Origin: Aureibaculum sp. 2308TA14-22
GTDB taxonomy: Bacteria > Bacteroidota > Bacteroidia > Flavobacteriales > Flavobacteriaceae
Assembly: GCF_040538665.1 (NCBI RefSeq)
Contig: NZ_JBEWXT010000001.1
Coordinates: 2,320,501-2,384,500 of the forward strand
Direction of reading: 5' to 3'
DNA: 64,000 bases
Part shown: positions 61,402-64,000 of the stretch, in pieces
Layout of the letters: every line of letters starts with the position of its first letter
Position numbering within the stretch: the first letter of the stretch is position 1
The notes under the pieces: generated by a model
What the model saw: the letters and a program-made list of their open reading frames with translations, nothing else
What the model was told of the DNA's origin: nothing
The model's database searches: none
Made by a program: the position numbers and the translations under genes

Positions 61402-63207
61402 TTATTTTATAATTACACCTTCATTATCTACCTTAATTTCAGCTTTTTCGCCATCGTCTTTAAATTCAATTTTAAGACTGTCCTTGTTAATGTCAATATT
61501 TACCTCATCTTTAACTTCAATAATTGTATCTTTCTCATCATCATTACTTTCAGATTTTGGTGGTGGACAATCCAAGCATTCCAATCCCTCATCGGTCATT
61601 TTAAAATAATGCTTAACCATATCCCTGCTGTATATATTGTTGGTGGTTTTAATATGTCTTAAAAATACCCTAGCCGACTCGTCAAAATAAACCACTTGCC
61701 CTTCGGGTATGTATAAGTTTATTTTTAAATCTTGATTTCTAAATGTATTTCTACTGTCTGTTAAAAAATAACTATTGAACAGTAAATTTTTACCCATTTG
61801 TTGATAGTTATAATCAATACGTTCAGCATTTTCTCTAGCTACTAAACGCGTTCTACCGTTTGCCCTTTTATAAATTTTAGTGTAAAACTCTGTACTATCC
61901 GATTTTCTAATTGATATATTTACATCGTTAGAGTAAAATTTAATTTCGTCATTAGCATCCAACACTTTTTTGAAAAATTGACGGTTGTTAAAATTGTTGT
62001 TATTTGATAAATCTTCATTATCGACCATTTTTATGGTTAGTGTATCTGAAGGCTGAATATATAGCTCGTTTTTCTCAATTGAAGAACCTTCGTGTGCAAA
62101 TTCAGCCCCTTGTCTTATTCCTAAATAAATAACAGAGAACAATGCAATAATCCAAATAGCTAGTAAAACTAACTTCGTTGCTCTACTCAATATTTTAGTT
62201 TTATTAGATAGGATAAACAACCCTAAAACAAATAACATAAATAGTGGGATGCCTGCCAAAAGTAAAGCCAGTAAGGACATTACCCAAATTGGTGCAACCG
62301 TAACATTAATCAAATCTAAGTCACCATTAAAAATACCATCTACACCAATAAAACTTGCAGTGCCCGCAGTAAACAAACTGACAACCAATGCAATTAAGCC
62401 TATTACTGAACCCACAATAAACATTACACCAATAAACTTACCGATTACCATAAAAAAGGCTACGATTATTTTGCCTATGGTACTGATAAAATCTTGTAAG
62501 CCATTTCTAGCTCTACTTCCGCTCCTTCTTAGATCTTTTTTTTTTACAGCGTTTGAAACATTTTCGTAACCATCTTTAACGGCGTCAGATACGTTACCGG
62601 CAGCATCTTTTACGCGACCAGAAACGTCTTCAAATTCCTCTCTAATTTTCTTTTCAATATTAGAAATATTAACAGCCTCACCTTCCATTTGCAATTTGTC
62701 AGCAGTAGTTTTTGCCTCAGGTAACAATATCCATAAAATGATATATAATAAGGGGCCAAAACCTAAACCAAAAGTAGCTACTAGCCAAGCAATTCTAATC
62801 CAAATAGTATCTACATCAAAATAATGTGCAATACCAGATGATACACCACCAATAAATTTGTCGTCACCATCTCTGAACAATTTTTTCTTATTTGATCTGC
62901 TACTGTAATTTCTGCCCGAATCATCTGTAAACAGTTCTTCGTCAATCATATAATCCTCTGGCTGCCCCATTACAGCTATTACTTCATCAATATCAATTTC
63001 ACTAATAACTTGACGCGGGTCTTTAACCCTTTCTGATAACAACTCACTAATTCGCGATTCTATATCATTAATAATTTCGTCTCTACCTTGTGGGTCGTCA
63101 CTTAACGAACGACGGATAGCATCTAAATATCTTCTTAATTTTTGATAAGCCAGTTCATCAATATGAAAAAAGATTCCCCCTAAATTTATATTTATTGTCT
63201 TGTTCAT
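61402..63207 (-). CDS. PspC domain membrane protein
   Basis: 601 residues. Cytoplasmic N-terminal part with a helical region (about 1-110), then the PspC domain KKLFRDGDDKFIGGVSSGIAHYFDVDTIWIRIAWLVATFGLGFGPLLYIILWILLPEA. Three or four further membrane helices follow (about 235-370), and a C-terminal periplasmic part of beta-helix character ending in an acidic stretch. PspC proteins sense envelope stress. The start overlaps the PadR stop by four bases, so regulator and membrane protein are co-translated. Confidence 0.88.
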   Translation of the reverse strand: MNKTININLGGIFFHIDELAYQKLRRYLDAIRRSLSDDPQGRDEIINDIESRISELLSERVKDPRQVISEIDIDEVIAVMGQPEDYMIDEELFTDDSGRNYSSRSNKKKLFRDGDDKFIGGVSSGIAHYFDVDTIWIRIAWLVATFGLGFGPLLYIILWILLPEAKTTADKLQMEGEAVNISNIEKKIREEFEDVSGRVKDAAGNVSDAVKDGYENVSNAVKKKDLRRSGSRARNGLQDFISTIGKIIVAFFMVIGKFIGVMFIVGSVIGLIALVVSLFTAGTASFIGVDGIFNGDLDLINVTVAPIWVMSLLALLLAGIPLFMLFVLGLFILSNKTKILSRATKLVLLAIWIIALFSVIYLGIRQGAEFAHEGSSIEKNELYIQPSDTLTIKMVDNEDLSNNNNFNNRQFFKKVLDANDEIKFYSNDVNISIRKSDSTEFYTKIYKRANGRTRLVARENAERIDYNYQQMGKNLLFNSYFLTDSRNTFRNQDLKINLYIPEGQVVYFDESARVFLRHIKTTNNIYSRDMVKHYFKMTDEGLECLDCPPPKSESNDDEKDTIIEVKDEVNIDINKDSLKIEFKDDGEKAEIKVDNEGVIIK

Positions 63208-63545
63208 TTTTTTGTTGATTTTTTACTAGTTACTGTATTAACAGCCAGGACAAGATCTGCCCAAGTTGTGCTTAATTCTTTTAAAAACAAAATGCCTGTT
63301 TCAGTTAATCCGTAATATTTTCTTGGAGGGCCAGATGTTGATTCTTCCCACCGATAGCTTAATAAACCTGCATTTTTCAATCTTGTTAATAGTGGGTAGA
63401 TTGTACCCTCAACAACAAGCAATTTAGCATCTTTAAGGCTAGAAAGAATTTCATTGGTATAAGCATCTCCATCTTGTAATATGGACAAGATGCAAAACTC
63501 CAACACGCCTTTTCGCATTTGTGCTTTTGTATTTTCTATCTTCAT
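63204..63545 (-). CDS. PadR family transcriptional regulator
   Basis: 113 residues. Winged helix typical of PadR: KGVLEFCILSILQDGDAYTNEILSSLKDAKLLVVEGTIYPLLTRLKNAGLLSYRWEESTSGPPRKYYGLTETG. Short subfamily without the long C-terminal coiled coil. It probably represses its own operon with the PspC gene. Confidence 0.92.
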   Translation of the reverse strand: MKIENTKAQMRKGVLEFCILSILQDGDAYTNEILSSLKDAKLLVVEGTIYPLLTRLKNAGLLSYRWEESTSGPPRKYYGLTETGILFLKELSTTWADLVLAVNTVTSKKSTKK

Positions 63546-63650
63546 TTTTATCTATTTAATTACTGATTACGATTAATATAAAATTAATCAGAAAAATGAG
63601 TAATGTTGTTAAAATTTGTATCATTTTTATTTAATTTAGGTTTGTTTGTT

Positions 63651-64000
63651 TTAGTTAATTTTATCTCTCTTTATAAAATTTATAGTTAAAGGATAATTAT
63701 AAATTTCTCCCCTACTCGCTTTTATGGCGGCTACTATAATTAGTATGAATCTTATAAATGCTATTATAGCTATTAAGCTTCCTATGCTTAAAAAACCAAA
63801 AAGGTGGTCAAAATCAAAGTGAAAATTAAAATTGTCCATATGATCAAAATCATCTATATGCCTCAAATAATTAAAAAAAGAACCAAAAGCAAAAGGGAAC
63901 ATTATCATTCCTAAAATGAACAAATAAAGTGTATAACTTAAGTTAAAGTTTACGGCTTCTATTCCGTTTTCATCCAAATAATTGCTCTTATCTTTACTTA
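63651..64000 (-). CDS. DUF4870-like membrane protein (5' end cut by window)
   Basis: The frame is open from its stop at 63651 to the right edge, so the start lies outside. Visible sequence: SKDKSNYLDENGIEAVNFNLSYTLYLFILGMIMFPFAFG, a His/Asp/Phe-rich loop (HIDDFDHMDNFNFHFDFDHLFG), a second membrane pair, and IVAAIKASRGEIYNYPLTINFIK, the typical DUF4870 ending. The loop rich in His and Asp is unusual for the family and might bind metal, which is only a guess. It is upstream of padR with a 105-base gap. Confidence 0.8.
   Translation of the reverse strand, partial: SKDKSNYLDENGIEAVNFNLSYTLYLFILGMIMFPFAFGSFFNYLRHIDDFDHMDNFNFHFDFDHLFGFLSIGSLIAIIAFIRFILIIVAAIKASRGEIYNYPLTINFIKRDKIN

Overview
The window looks like a chromosome segment of a marine-type flavobacterium (Bacteroidota, Flavobacteriaceae). 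Supporting signs are the AT-rich sequence, a SusC/SusD pair, lipoprotein signal peptides ending in Cys, a TTG-N19-TAnnTTTG promoter before trxB, BtgA/BtgB mobilization genes, and head-GIN, PspC and SIMPL proteins. No strain can be named from the sequence alone.

Left part (1-30493) is a large polysaccharide utilization locus. A LacI-type regulator (27226) and galT-galK run rightward. From SusC (26859) a long leftward gene string encodes SusD, a 1119-residue FG-GAP/ASPIC lipoprotein, a stand-alone TonB plug protein, a five-bladed propeller glycosidase, GH31, two GH9-like enzymes, GH2, GH16, GH29, a FAD oxidoreductase, a possible FMN-binding protein and CstA (cut by the window edge). The enzymes fit a galactose-containing glycan with terminal L-fucose or L-galactose; galT/galK would feed in D-galactose.

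Middle (30515-37774) is a leftward mobilization module: VirD4/TraG-type coupling protein, BtgB-like relaxase, BtgA-like accessory protein, RadC-like protein, SSB, DUF932 protein and small genes. It ends at a 21-base fragment of a tRNA 3' end with a terminator, as the far attachment site of a tRNA-integrated element would. No matching intact tRNA lies to its left in the window, so the utilization locus itself may sit on the island. A second, about 90% identical galK lies just outside (38300).

38300-47675 looks like ordinary chromosome: galK, a small MscS-like channel, tRNA-Pro(GGG), and a leftward catabolic cluster (mutarotase, FucP, SDR dehydrogenase, UxaB, UxaA, Zn-dependent dehydrogenase). 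This cluster could carry L-galactose or L-galactonate through tagaturonate and altronate to 2-keto-3-deoxygluconate.

48175-56319 is the most notable part: an integron-like gene cassette array. A tyrosine recombinase that ends with an IntI-like SPLDSL tail, but lacks the extra IntI domain, is followed by an attI-like site and eight one-gene cassettes, all on the + strand. Each gene is followed by an attC-like imperfect palindrome of about 135-200 bases. In every cassette the inverse core after the gene is the exact reverse complement of the 9-10 bases that begin the same cassette, the layout expected of excisable circular cassettes. In all eight sites the stem differences are mainly A/C on the top strand and therefore G/T wobbles on the bottom strand, which would favour folding of the bottom strand as in classical integrons. 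Cassettes encode a Cas4-like Fe-S nuclease homologue with an SSB-type DDDLPF tail, a membrane protein, a VOC protein, an HNH-type protein, a lipoprotein, an unknown protein, a GNAT acetyltransferase and a Rid-family protein.

Right end (56471-64000) is housekeeping: SIMPL protein, metallophosphoesterase, hibernation factor, thioredoxin reductase, head-GIN lipoprotein, then a PadR-PspC operon followed by a gene broken by an apparent Gln-to-stop change, and a DUF4870-like membrane protein running off the edge.
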